A program made the position numbers and the translations under genes. This document shows, piece after piece, positions 24,584 through 34,990 of a stretch of 43,615 nt of DNA; positions within the stretch are counted from its first letter, which is position 1; the number at the start of each line of letters is the position of its first letter. This DNA comes from Gemmatimonas sp. (lineage in GTDB: Bacteria > Gemmatimonadota > Gemmatimonadetes > Gemmatimonadales > Gemmatimonadaceae): the NCBI GenBank assembly GCA_011390935.1, contig JAABRL010000033.1:1412-45026 (forward strand). Reading direction: 5' to 3'. The notes beneath the pieces were generated by a model. It made no database searches. It worked only from the letters and a program-made list of their open reading frames with translations, and had not been told where the DNA came from.

Positions 24584-27500
24584 ATGCCTCACCCCACCAC
24601 GATCGGTCGCTATCGCATTCTCGGCGTTCTCGGCGAGGGCGGTATGGGCACCGTGTACGAGGCGGAGACCACGAATCCGCAGCGCCGGGTGGCTCTGAAG
24701 GTCATCCGGCGCGATTTCGTCTCGGCCGATCTCGCGCGTCGCTTCGCGCGCGAATCGGAAGTGCTGGGTCGCTTGCAGCACCCGGGAATCGCGCAGGTGT
24801 TCGAGGCCGGCACGGCAGACGGGCCGCATGGCGAGCAGTCGTACTTCGCGATGGAACTGGTGCGCGGACAGCCGCTCACCGAGTATGCCAACAGCCGCGC
24901 GCTTGGCCTTCGTGATCGACTGGAGCTGTTCGCGCGCATCTGCGACGCCGTGCACTACGCACATCGGCAGGGCGTGATTCATCGCGATCTCAAGCCGGCC
25001 AACATTCTCGTGGATGCCGACGGGCAGCCCAAGGTGCTCGACTTCGGCGTGGCGCGACTCACGAGCGCCGATCATCTCGAGTCCCGACAGACAAGCGTTG
25101 GCGAGATGGTGGGCACGCTGCAGTACATGAGCCCGGAACAGGTGAACGCCGACCCGGAGCAGGTGGACGCCCGCAGCGATGTGTACTCGCTCGGCGTGTT
25201 GCTCTACGAGCTGGTATCGGGGCGCCTGCCCTACTCGTTCGAGCGCACCCTGCTGCATGAAGCAGCGCGTGTGATTCTGGTGCAGGACCCCGCCCCGCTC
25301 AGCTCCATCGATCGCAAGCTGCGCGGTGACGTGGAGATCATCGTGATCAAGTCGCTGGAGAAGGAGAAGGTGCGGCGGTACGCATCGGCCGATGCGTTGG
25401 GCAGCGATGTGCGCCGCTTCCTGCGCGACGAACCGATCGTCGCGCGTCCCGCCAGTCCGTGGTATCAGTTGGTGAAGTTCTCGCGCCGCAATCGGTCGCT
25501 GGTGGTGGGTGTGGGGGCGGTGCTGGCCGTGATCGCCGTGGCACTGTCAGTGGGACTGGTCACGAGCCGTACGGAGGCGAGGCGACTGGCGCTGGCCGTG
25601 GAGGCCGAGCAGCGTGCGCGCACCGATGCCGAATCGGCGCGTACACTTGCAGAAGCGCGACGCGCCGAAGCCGACTCCGCCTTGCGCGTCGCGGATAGCG
25701 CGCGCGCGTTCGCGCTCACGGAACAGCAGGCCGCAGAGCGCAGTGCCGAACGCGCCAGACGCGAAGCAGGCAAGGCGCTGGCCGTGACGACGTTTCTGCA
25801 GGAGATGCTCGCATCGGCTGATCCGGCCGTGGCGTTGGGGCGCGAGCTGACGGTGCGCGAACTGCTCGACTCCGCTGCCCAGGGCGTGAACGGGCCCGCA
25901 CTGCGTCGGGAACCGGAGGCGCGCGCAGCTCTCGAGGCCACGATCGGGCGCACATACCTGCAACTCGGGCTGTTCGCGCCCGCCGTGGGGTTGCTCGATT
26001 CGTCATTTCGTCGCTACCGGCGCACGATCGGTGCTTCTCGCGTCACGGGCGACGTCGCCGCCGATCTGGGCAAGGCGACACGGGCCGCCGGCGAGTACGC
26101 AGGTGCCGAGCAACAGCTCGTGGAGGCGATGGCGTTGATGCGTCAGCATCGCGAGCCGGATGACGACTTTGCCACCGCCACCATGGCCGAATTGGCCGAT
26201 GTGTACTATCGCCAATCGCGAAACACCGAAGCGGAGCAGCTGTTTCGAGAGGCGCTGCGGTTGAGTGAGCAGCGGCATCCTCGTGGTAGTGCGATCGTCG
26301 CCACTCGACTGAACCAACTCGGCGCGTTTCTCACGTATACGTCGCGACCGCGCGACGGCCTGCCGCTGCTGCAGCGGTCGGTCACCATGGCCGAAGCGGT
26401 GCACGGCAGCACTCATCCTCGCACGCTCGAGAGCAGAGTGCTGCTGAGCGACGCGCAGGTGAATGTGCCGGACGCGCCGGCGGCCGAGGCGACGCTTCGC
26501 GGCATTCTTCCGGCCGCGCGCGCGCTGTACGGCCCGGCGCATCCGACGCTGGCCAACGTGCTCAATCGACTCGGTACAGCCATCACGATTCAGGGGCGTC
26601 TCGACGAAGCCGAGCCGTTGCTTCGGGAGTCGCTGAGCATGCGCATCGCGGTACTCGGTGCGGATCATCCCGATGTGCAGCTGGCGCGCGCGTCGCTCGG
26701 ACGACAGTTGCAGACACGCGGACAGTTCGCCGCGGCGGAGTCGATGCTGGTGGCGGCGTACGAAGGCCGTCGTCAGGTGCTCGGCGAGTCGAGTCCGGCG
26801 ACGGCGTCGAGTCTGAACGATCTCGGGATGCTGGCGAGTGCGCGTGAGGACTGGGCGCAAGCCGAATCGCGCTTTCGCACGGCGATCCCGGTGTGGCGCG
26901 CGGCGGGCATCGAGGATCAGGCACTGTTCGTGGAAGCGTTGCTCGGCAATATCCTGTCGCGTCGTGGTCAGTTGGTTGCCGCCGATTCATTGCTGCGCGC
27001 GGTGATTTCGGCTCGCGTGTCACTGAACGGCGCGCAGCACTGGACGGTGGGCGATGCGCAGGAGAAGCTGGCGTTGGTCCGACTGCTGCAGCGCGATCCG
27101 CTCGCCGCGGATTCACTCATGACGAGCGGGATGGCCATTCGCCGCGCGGTGTACGGCGTGCGCAGTGTGCAGGTGGCCGTGCAGTTGCCATCGCTGGCGA
27201 ATGCCCGCGAGGAGCTGGGGGATACGGCGTCGGGGATTCCGCTGCTGCGCGAGTCGCTCGAACTGCTCGCGGAGCTCCGGCGACCCGGTGGTGACCCCAC
27301 GGTCCTGAATACGCAGCGACAGCTCGCGCTGGCGCTGTGCAGCACCGGCGCAGCGCGTGAGGGCGAACCGATGGCGCGCGCAGTGGTCGCGCAGCTCGGG
27401 CCCGCGGTGCCGCCGCTTGTGCAGCATCGGGCGCGAGCCGGCCTGGGGTATTGTCTAAAGCGGCTCGGGCGGCATGACGATGCGGAACCGTTGCTGCTCG

Positions 27501-27640
27501 AGGCGCTGCGTGAACTCGAACGCGGATCGCCGCCGCTCGGCGGGATGCGGGTGGAGACCGTCGCCCGTTGGCTGGAGGAGTTGTATGAGGCCAGCGGGCG
27601 GACAGAGCAGGCCGCGGTGTGGCGGGCGCGACGGGGGTGA
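24584..27640 (+). CDS. membrane Ser/Thr protein kinase with TPR C-terminus
   Basis: A 1018-residue kinase, counting from the ATG at 24584 (MPHPTTIGRYRILG), the natural start of the fold. Catalytic parts are complete: glycine loop GEGGMGTV (17-24), Lys39, HRDLKPAN with Asp135, DFG with Asp153, then SPEQVNADPEQVDARSDVYS. A transmembrane helix lies at about 305-325 (LVVGVGAVLAVIAVALSVGL). Then comes an Ala/Glu/Arg-rich coiled coil (about 330-410) and many TPRs (for example AAGEYAGAEQQLVEAMALM and LDEAEPLLRESLSMRIAVLG). The layout is the same as the kinase at 3324, but the outer part differs in sequence, so the two likely sense different things. It follows the ankyrin gene by 106 nt on the same strand. 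Confidence 0.92.
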   Translation: MPHPTTIGRYRILGVLGEGGMGTVYEAETTNPQRRVALKVIRRDFVSADLARRFARESEVLGRLQHPGIAQVFEAGTADGPHGEQSYFAMELVRGQPLTEYANSRALGLRDRLELFARICDAVHYAHRQGVIHRDLKPANILVDADGQPKVLDFGVARLTSADHLESRQTSVGEMVGTLQYMSPEQVNADPEQVDARSDVYSLGVLLYELVSGRLPYSFERTLLHEAARVILVQDPAPLSSIDRKLRGDVEIIVIKSLEKEKVRRYASADALGSDVRRFLRDEPIVARPASPWYQLVKFSRRNRSLVVGVGAVLAVIAVALSVGLVTSRTEARRLALAVEAEQRARTDAESARTLAEARRAEADSALRVADSARAFALTEQQAAERSAERARREAGKALAVTTFLQEMLASADPAVALGRELTVRELLDSAAQGVNGPALRREPEARAALEATIGRTYLQLGLFAPAVGLLDSSFRRYRRTIGASRVTGDVAADLGKATRAAGEYAGAEQQLVEAMALMRQHREPDDDFATATMAELADVYYRQSRNTEAEQLFREALRLSEQRHPRGSAIVATRLNQLGAFLTYTSRPRDGLPLLQRSVTMAEAVHGSTHPRTLESRVLLSDAQVNVPDAPAAEATLRGILPAARALYGPAHPTLANVLNRLGTAITIQGRLDEAEPLLRESLSMRIAVLGADHPDVQLARASLGRQLQTRGQFAAAESMLVAAYEGRRQVLGESSPATASSLNDLGMLASAREDWAQAESRFRTAIPVWRAAGIEDQALFVEALLGNILSRRGQLVAADSLLRAVISARVSLNGAQHWTVGDAQEKLALVRLLQRDPLAADSLMTSGMAIRRAVYGVRSVQVAVQLPSLANAREELGDTASGIPLLRESLELLAELRRPGGDPTVLNTQRQLALALCSTGAAREGEPMARAVVAQLGPAVPPLVQHRARAGLGYCLKRLGRHDDAEPLLLEALRELERGSPPLGGMRVETVARWLEELYEASGRTEQAAVWRARRG

Positions 27641-27812
27641 TCGAGGGGAGCGTACGCGAACGGCATCACGTACGAGAGATGGCCGTCGCTCGATGGCGTA
27701 CTGAGGGCTGAGCCGATTCCGCTCCCCCCTCCCCAACACCCGCGCAGGCTGGCACGTTCGATGATGGTGTCGTGCGCGTGCACGTCGCTACGCCTCCCTT
27801 TCGCTCCCTGGC
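27641..27812. other. intergenic leader of the MoxR operon
   Basis: This 172-nt gap holds no gene I can support. GGGGAGCG at 27645-27652 and its complement CGCTCCCC at 27720-27727 could pair across a 67-nt loop. The CT-rich stretch before the MoxR start has no Shine-Dalgarno site. No confident promoter was found, though one must lie here or further upstream if the operon is not read from the kinase gene. Confidence 0.3.
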
Positions 27813-28814
<1,002 letters not shown>

Positions 28815-28832
28815 GCGAGGACCGCACTCGTC

Positions 28833-29762
28833 ATGCCGCTCACCGCGAACGTCGTCGCGGCCATCGACGATCTCGAACTCGCAGCGCGTCTCGTCGTGGA
28901 AGGGTTGCGTACGGGCGCCGAGCGCAGCCCGTTTCTCGGCGGCGGCGCAGAGTTTCAGCAGCACCGTCCCTATCAGGTGGGTGATGACCTCAAGCACGTG
29001 GACTGGAAGGCATCCGCACGCCATGATCGGTTGCTCACCCGCCAACTGCGCGAGACTACGAACGCCACCGTGCTGATCGTGCTGGACACGAGTGCGAGCA
29101 TGGCGTTCCCCGATGGCCCACACGGCAAGTTTCGGTCAGCGCAGGTGGCGGCGGCGGCGCTCGCCTACCTGGTGATCGAGCAGGGGCACGCGGTCGGAGT
29201 GCTCACGACCACCCCCGATGCACGCGCGCCTGACGGTACACGCCTCGTGTACGTGGCCCCGCGTACCGGGCGTGCACATCGTCGTGCGGTGCTGGCTGCG
29301 CTCTCGCGCTTGCAACCCTCCGCGATGTGGCCGGCGGTGCAGACGCTGCGCCGTGCCTCGGCACTGCTGCGCCGACGCAGCGTGCTGGTGGTGCTGAGCG
29401 ATTTCTATGATGACGAAGCGGCGGTACGACGAGCGCTCAGCGAAGCCGCGCGCCGCGGACACGATGTGCGCCAGTGGCAGTTCGTGTCCCCCGAAGAGCG
29501 CACGTTGCCGCCTGGGGGTGTGCAAGAGCTGGAAGATCTCGAAACAGGCGCACGACGGTTGGTGGACGCGCCGACTGTCGCGCGTGCGTACGCCGAGGCG
29601 CACGGTGCCTTTCTCGAACGCTGCCGAACCGGCGCACAGCGTGATGGTATCGCCTATGCACTGATCGATACCGCGCTGCCGCCCGAGCGCGCGCTTCGCG
29701 AGGCACTGCTTCGTGTCCCCGAGCCGCGTGGCGCCACGACACCCACGGGACACGGGCCATGA
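28833..29762 (+). CDS. DUF58 (VWA-like) protein partner of MoxR
   Basis: A 309-residue cytoplasmic protein of the DUF58 family. The diagnostic motif is YQVGDDLKHVDWKASARHDRLL at about 48-70 (the full stretch slightly exceeds what is quoted elsewhere). A VWA metal-ion site follows: VLDTSASMAF with Asp85. DUF58 proteins almost always sit immediately downstream of moxR and are thought to be adaptors for the ATPase. The stop overlaps the ATG of the next gene by four bases (ATGA), which implies coupled translation. A GAGG site lies 13 bases before the start. Confidence 0.92.
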   Translation: MPLTANVVAAIDDLELAARLVVEGLRTGAERSPFLGGGAEFQQHRPYQVGDDLKHVDWKASARHDRLLTRQLRETTNATVLIVLDTSASMAFPDGPHGKFRSAQVAAAALAYLVIEQGHAVGVLTTTPDARAPDGTRLVYVAPRTGRAHRRAVLAALSRLQPSAMWPAVQTLRRASALLRRRSVLVVLSDFYDDEAAVRRALSEAARRGHDVRQWQFVSPEERTLPPGGVQELEDLETGARRLVDAPTVARAYAEAHGAFLERCRTGAQRDGIAYALIDTALPPERALREALLRVPEPRGATTPTGHGP

Positions 29763-30955
29763 CGTTTGCCGCGCCGTGGGCACTGTGGGGTCTGCTGCTG
29801 TTGGCGGGGCCGGTGCTGGTGCACCTGTTCAGCAGGCGCACTGCCACTCGGCGCATGTTCCCGACACTCCGCTTCCTGGAAGCCGCTCGCTTGCCGCCGG
29901 TGTCGCGGCGCACACTCGATGACCGGGTTCTGCTCGCGCTGCGGCTGCTCATCATTGCACTGGCGGTGATGGCGTGGGCGCGACCGCAGCGGCTCACACC
30001 GCCACGCGTTGATGCCGACGCAACGACCGACGGCGCCATCGTGCTCATGGTGGACACGAGTGCGAGCATGCAACGTCTCATGAGCAATGGCACCACGGCG
30101 ATGGCCGAAGCGCGCCGTCTGGCCGATTCGTCCGCGGCAGGCGTCGCGCGCGCCCTGCGTGTGGAAACGGCCGATCCGGCCGCAGCGATCGGCGCCTCGG
30201 CCGCGTGGTTGCACGGGGCAGGCGGCGGCGCGCTGGTGCTGTTCACCGACGCGCAGCGTGGCACGCTCGTGCCTACAGATGTTGTCGCGCTGCCGGGGAG
30301 CGTGCGACTGATGGTGCGGGCGATACCGGTGCAGGGGGAACTCTCGGCTGCGGTGCGCCGCGACACGGCCACCGGGCTCAAAGAAGCGCTGGACATCCAC
30401 ACCGCGCAGCGCCTGCGCGATTCCTCGTCACTGATCTTCGCGACAGACGGTGCGACGGTGCATGCGCCGCTCGTGATGGCCTTGAGCGGCATCGCCGAAC
30501 ATCCGTTGCTGCGCGAGATCGTGGCGCGCTTTCCGCTTGAATCGGCGAGCGGCGCACCGGAAAGTGTACCGGGCTGGCTCACCGTACCCGCCGCCCCACA
30601 CCCAGGCGCTGCGGTCGTCGGTTGGATTCGGCCATCGCACCCGGTCGTGCTCCAGCTCGCGATCGATGCGTCGCACCCGGCGGCGGCCGCGCTCGTGACG
30701 CTCACGCGCGACGTCTTGTCCGACGCGGCGGACGTTCCACTGCGCGAGCGTGATCCGGTGGTGCTCGACTCGGCGCAGCTGGTCGCGTTGGCGCGTGCGG
30801 CGGTCGAGGGCGCGAGCGCTGGGGCTGACGCTGCACCGCAGGACATGACGGATGCGGCCGTGCTGACCCCCTGGCTCTGGGTGCTCGTGTTGCTCGCGCT
30901 GACCGGGGAGTGGTGGCTGCGCTCGCGGTTGGCACGCGTGGTCGCGCATGCCTGA
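29759..30955 (+). CDS. BatA-like membrane VWA protein
   Basis: A 398-residue protein. The N-terminus is the aerotolerance BatA-type anchor: APWALWGLLLLAGPVLVHLF, then SRRTLDDRVLLALRLLIIALAV and AWARPQ, giving two transmembrane helices. A VWA domain follows, with the metal-site sequence VDTSASM (Asp99). The C-terminus is one more helix near WLWVLVLLALTGEWWL. This puts the VWA domain outside the cytoplasm, anchored on both sides. It overlaps the DUF58 gene by 4 nt upstream and the next gene by 8 nt, so all belong to one transcript. BatA-type proteins pair with MoxR systems; the substrate here is unknown. Confidence 0.88.
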   Translation: MTFAAPWALWGLLLLAGPVLVHLFSRRTATRRMFPTLRFLEAARLPPVSRRTLDDRVLLALRLLIIALAVMAWARPQRLTPPRVDADATTDGAIVLMVDTSASMQRLMSNGTTAMAEARRLADSSAAGVARALRVETADPAAAIGASAAWLHGAGGGALVLFTDAQRGTLVPTDVVALPGSVRLMVRAIPVQGELSAAVRRDTATGLKEALDIHTAQRLRDSSSLIFATDGATVHAPLVMALSGIAEHPLLREIVARFPLESASGAPESVPGWLTVPAAPHPGAAVVGWIRPSHPVVLQLAIDASHPAAAALVTLTRDVLSDAADVPLRERDPVVLDSAQLVALARAAVEGASAGADAAPQDMTDAAVLTPWLWVLVLLALTGEWWLRSRLARVVAHA

Positions 30956-33116
30956 GTCCGGCGAACGCCCTGCAGCCGGATCGGCGGCCGCAGATGCGCG
31001 TGGGCCCGGCCCGGCGTTGATCGCGTGGGCCCGTGATGCCACACGTCGCCGCTTCGTGTGCAACATGGTTGGCGCGCTCTCGTGGAGTTTGCCGCTCTTT
31101 GCCCTACTCGGCGCGCTGCTGATGTGGCGCGGCGCAGCACTGCCGTTCGCGCTCGCAATCACGGCTGCTGCGTCCGTAGCACTTGCCGTGGCATGGGCTG
31201 CACGCAGTGCAGGGCGGGTGCCGATCAGTGTCGCGCTCGAAGCACGCACCCCACAGAGCCGCAATCTGCTGCACACCGCGCTCTCGCTCGCTCCCTCGAA
31301 TGCCGGCGATGCGTCAATACGCGACCTCGTACTGGGGCGTGCACACGCGCTGGCCCGCACGCTCGACGTGCGCGCGATGTTCCCGCTCGCGAGCGCTCGA
31401 CTCGCGGTGAGTGCGGGTGCCTCGATTGCGCTGCTGGCGCTCGCACACGGGTGGGTTGCACGCGATACCAATGCGCGAGACTCGGTTCAGCGCGTCGCGC
31501 AGCCGGCAAGCACCAACGCTGCGGCGTTCAACCTCTCTGCAATTCGGCTTCGTGTCACGCCGCCCGCGTACTTGAACCGCCGCGATTCGAACTACACCAG
31601 TCCACTGCGCACCACGGTGCCGGCAGACGCTCGGATCGACGTCACCGCAAATGCAGTGGGCGCCGACAGCGTCGTGCTCGAGACCAGCGATTCGCGACAG
31701 CGCTTCGCGGAAGTTGACGGCGCCTTCTCGGTCACGTGGCGCGCCACGAACGACGAGGTACTCAGCCTGCAGGCATTTCGCGGCGACACGATCGCGCGGG
31801 CGTTTGTCGGCATCACGGTGGTGCCTGATGCGGATCCGCGCGTGCGCTTCACGGCTCCCGGTCGCGACCTCGTGCTGCCACGCGGCGACACCACACTGCG
31901 GCTCGTCGTGAACGCGGATGATGACAACGCACTCGCCTCGCTGACGATGCGCTACACCAAGGTGTCCGGTTCGGGAGAACGCTACTCCTTCGTGGAGGGT
32001 GAAGTGCCCCTTCGCATCCGTCGGCTCGACGCGGCGCGCTGGGAGGGGAGTGTTGATTGGTCGCTGGCGACTCTGTCCCTCGAGCCGGGCGACGTGGTGG
32101 TGTATCGCGCGGTAGCCACCGACCGGCGCCCCGACGCGCCGGCAATCGAGTCGGATGCGTGGATCGCCGAAGTGATGACGGGACGCGGTGATGGAGCGGC
32201 GGGGTTCGCGGTGGATGTGGGCGAGCTGCGTTACGCACTCAGTCAGCAGATGATCGTGATGCGCATCGAGCGTCTGCTGGCCGCTCGTGATTCACTCGGT
32301 TCGGCGCTGCGCGACGAGGTCTTCGCCGAGCGTGCCCGCAATGTGGCGGTGGAGCAACGCCGCGTTCGCGCCGAGTTCGTGTTTTTGGTGGGCGGCGAAC
32401 TGAGCGAGGAGGTGGCCGCGGAGGACAACATGGGCGACCTCAACGAGCACCAGCACGCCGAGGTGGACGCGGATCTTTCGACCGGGCGCGTGCGCAACGA
32501 AGGGCGTCAAGCCGTGCAGGCCGCGATTCGTGCCATGAGTCGTGCCGCAACGGCCCTCACCGACACGGCGCTTGCCCCTGCGCTGGAGCAGGCCCGTGAA
32601 GCGGTCACCCAACTGGAAATCGCGTTTACGCGTGCGCGGTTTCTCATGCGCCCGCTCACTGAGCGTGAGCACATCGACATGACGCGCCGGCTCACCGGTG
32701 CGCTGTCCGGTGTCGCGAGCACCGCACAGCCTCGCAGTTCGCCGATCGACGACGCCTCGCGCACATCGTTGCGTGCGGTGTTGCGCGAACTGGTCGTGTA
32801 TGCGCGAGACGCACACGGTAGCGCTACGAATGCCTCGAGGGCATCGGCCGACGCGATGCAGCGGCTGGCGGGCGCGGTGCTGCGCGCGCGCGCGACCGAT
32901 CCGCGTATGCAGGATATTGCGATGGCGCTGAATGCCGCGGCGGCTGCAGAGCGTGAGGGAGACGTCCAGCAAGCGATGGCATCGCGTGATGAGGCCGCGT
33001 ATCTGCTGAACGCCCTGTTGTCTGCGAAGGCCCCCGATGCGGCGCGGCACATGCGAAGTGCTCGCGCAGCTCGGCTGGAAGCCGCGCCGCAACCGGTCAA
33101 CCAGCCCCCTGCATGA
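30948..33116 (+). CDS. DUF4175-like membrane protein
   Basis: A 722-residue protein. Three hydrophobic helices lie near the N-terminus (VGALSWSLPLFALLGALL; FALAITAAASVALAVAW; LAVSAGASIALLALAH). The remainder is a large extracytoplasmic part. It has a beta-sandwich region at about 200-420 (RLRVTPPAYLNRRDSNYTS), then long charged helices with coiled-coil character (about 440-700; for example LRDEVFAERARNVAVEQRRV and LEQAREAVTQLEIAFTRAR). This layout matches DUF4175 proteins that accompany MoxR/BatA genes. It overlaps the BatA-like gene by 8 nt and the next gene by 4 nt (ATGA). The family match is from layout and context, so moderately sure. Confidence 0.75.
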   Translation: MPESGERPAAGSAAADARGPGPALIAWARDATRRRFVCNMVGALSWSLPLFALLGALLMWRGAALPFALAITAAASVALAVAWAARSAGRVPISVALEARTPQSRNLLHTALSLAPSNAGDASIRDLVLGRAHALARTLDVRAMFPLASARLAVSAGASIALLALAHGWVARDTNARDSVQRVAQPASTNAAAFNLSAIRLRVTPPAYLNRRDSNYTSPLRTTVPADARIDVTANAVGADSVVLETSDSRQRFAEVDGAFSVTWRATNDEVLSLQAFRGDTIARAFVGITVVPDADPRVRFTAPGRDLVLPRGDTTLRLVVNADDDNALASLTMRYTKVSGSGERYSFVEGEVPLRIRRLDAARWEGSVDWSLATLSLEPGDVVVYRAVATDRRPDAPAIESDAWIAEVMTGRGDGAAGFAVDVGELRYALSQQMIVMRIERLLAARDSLGSALRDEVFAERARNVAVEQRRVRAEFVFLVGGELSEEVAAEDNMGDLNEHQHAEVDADLSTGRVRNEGRQAVQAAIRAMSRAATALTDTALAPALEQAREAVTQLEIAFTRARFLMRPLTEREHIDMTRRLTGALSGVASTAQPRSSPIDDASRTSLRAVLRELVVYARDAHGSATNASRASADAMQRLAGAVLRARATDPRMQDIAMALNAAAAAEREGDVQQAMASRDEAAYLLNALLSAKAPDAARHMRSARAARLEAAPQPVNQPPA

Positions 33117-34906
33117 ACGCGCCTCGGCTCTTGCGCGCCTTCGCCCTCGCGATCGCCGTACTCGCGGCGATCGACCCCGGGTGGGTGCGCATGCGTCGGG
33201 ACCGACCCCTGGTGTCGGTGGTCGCGGGTGCGACCGCTGCCGATTCAGCACGGGCCATCGCGGTTGCAGGTGCGCTTGCCGATCGCGCCACGGTTACGGC
33301 CGGATGGTTGCCTGCGGCAGACGCCGTGGTGCTCACGGGCGATCGGCTGCCGAATGCGTTTCGCCACGACGCACCATTCGCATCGGTGTTTACGCTCCTG
33401 CCGTCCAGCGCAACGCCAGATGTTCGCTGGCGTGAGGTGCGCGCACCGTCACGAGCGCGCGTGAGCGAACGCATCGCGATCGAGGCATACATGGGCTACG
33501 TCGCGGTCACCGGCGATTCGCTCGAACTCGTCGTGCGACAGGACGGACTCCTGTTGGCGCGCGAGACGGTCGCGGTTCAGGCAGGTCGCGCGGTACAGCA
33601 CCACACGCTCTCCGTGCTCGCCAGCGACACGGGTTCGATCGCGTTCGACGTGTCGGCGACGCTCACGCGATCGAATGTGCGAACGATCGGTTCCGTGCTG
33701 GTAGACGTGCACGATACCCCGGTACGTGTGCTCAGTCACGAGACGCGCCCCACCTGGTTCGGTACGTTCATGCGACGCGCGCTGTCGGCCGATGCGCGTT
33801 TCAACGTGACGAGTCGCACCACGATTTCGCGAACGGACGGGTCTCCCATTACCGTGAGTGAGGGCGCACCCCCTGCGCTGGCGTCGCTGCCCGATCCACC
33901 GGCGCTCGACGTCGTGGTGGTTGGTGCGGCGAACGCGATGGAGGACCGTGCGGTGGACGCGCTCGATCGATGGGTGCGAGCCGGGGGCAGTGCGCTGCTG
34001 CTGCTTGACGACGCGCCGAGTCTTCGCGTGCAACGGTGGCTCGACGTGCCCGGGTGGCGACGCGTCGACCAGGCGGTGGCGCAGCGCGCGACATTCACCG
34101 CGGCGTTCGGCGAGACGACCGCCCCCGTGACAGACAGCGCTACCAGTGCCGCACCGTTGCTCGGTCGGCAGTGGCTCATTCCCACGCGTGTGCCCGCTGG
34201 CAGTGAACGGTGGCTGCAGCTTGCGGATTCGTCGCCTGTCGTGTGGTCGCATCGGATCGGTGCGGGCACCGTGATTGTATCTGGCGCCCTCGATGCCTGG
34301 ACGTTCCGCGAGCCCGCGCGCAGTGATTTCGCTCGCACGTGGCCGCGAATCGTCACCGAAGCAGCCGCGCGCATTGCGCCCGTGGCGTCGATCACCGTAC
34401 GTCCGGCCGTCGCGGTGTCGGGCGCGTGGCGCGAGGTCGAGGTGCTCACGCGAGATGCCGCACACGACACCATCGCGGCGACATACACGCTGGCCCTTGC
34501 CGCCCCCGACAGCCTCGACGCGACCCGCCCGCTGCAACTCCACCCACGCGGCGATGGCCGGTGGGGCGCCGCGTGGCGCGATCCGTCAGATCGCATTGGT
34601 GCGCAACAACTCGTGCTCTCGTCATCCGGTCAGCGACTCACCTCCGCGCCACTGTACACGGTCGCGAGCACTGCCGAGACCAACGCCCCCCACCCGTCGG
34701 TGCTCAGCGCGCTCGCGCTCGCCACCGGCGGACGGGTCCTCGATACCGACAACCTCGAGACGCTCGGTGACGCCCTCGATGTCGCGCTTGCGCCCGCGAG
34801 TCGACCGCAGCCGTGGCATCCCATGCGTTCTCCGTGGTGGCTGCTCCCGTTTGCCGGCCTGCTGCTCGGGGAATGGTGGCTGCGGCGTCGCGCCGGCCGG
34901 CCGTGA
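33113..34906 (+). CDS. GATase-fold envelope protein with C-terminal membrane helix
   Basis: A 597-residue protein. An N-terminal hydrophobic segment (RLLRAFALAIAVLAAIDPGW) anchors or exports it. The middle has a class I glutamine-amidotransferase-like fold (DVVVVGAANAMEDRAVDALDRW, then GGSALLLLDDAP), without an obvious Cys-His-Glu catalytic triad, so it is probably non-enzymatic. A C-terminal helix (WWLLPFAGLLLGEWWL) ends in RRRAGRP. Similar pseudo-amidotransferase membrane proteins occur in MoxR/BatA operons. It overlaps the DUF4175-like gene by 4 nt (ATGA). After it comes an 84-nt gap and then the TldE-like gene, on the same strand. Confidence 0.72.
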   Translation: MNAPRLLRAFALAIAVLAAIDPGWVRMRRDRPLVSVVAGATAADSARAIAVAGALADRATVTAGWLPAADAVVLTGDRLPNAFRHDAPFASVFTLLPSSATPDVRWREVRAPSRARVSERIAIEAYMGYVAVTGDSLELVVRQDGLLLARETVAVQAGRAVQHHTLSVLASDTGSIAFDVSATLTRSNVRTIGSVLVDVHDTPVRVLSHETRPTWFGTFMRRALSADARFNVTSRTTISRTDGSPITVSEGAPPALASLPDPPALDVVVVGAANAMEDRAVDALDRWVRAGGSALLLLDDAPSLRVQRWLDVPGWRRVDQAVAQRATFTAAFGETTAPVTDSATSAAPLLGRQWLIPTRVPAGSERWLQLADSSPVVWSHRIGAGTVIVSGALDAWTFREPARSDFARTWPRIVTEAAARIAPVASITVRPAVAVSGAWREVEVLTRDAAHDTIAATYTLALAAPDSLDATRPLQLHPRGDGRWGAAWRDPSDRIGAQQLVLSSSGQRLTSAPLYTVASTAETNAPHPSVLSALALATGGRVLDTDNLETLGDALDVALAPASRPQPWHPMRSPWWLLPFAGLLLGEWWLRRRAGRP

Positions 34907-34990
34907 TGGCGGCGACTGGCCGTGGTGTGGTCCCGAGGCCATTCTGTGCACGCCACGCAGCATTTGATCACTCTCCCGCGTAACGACCGC

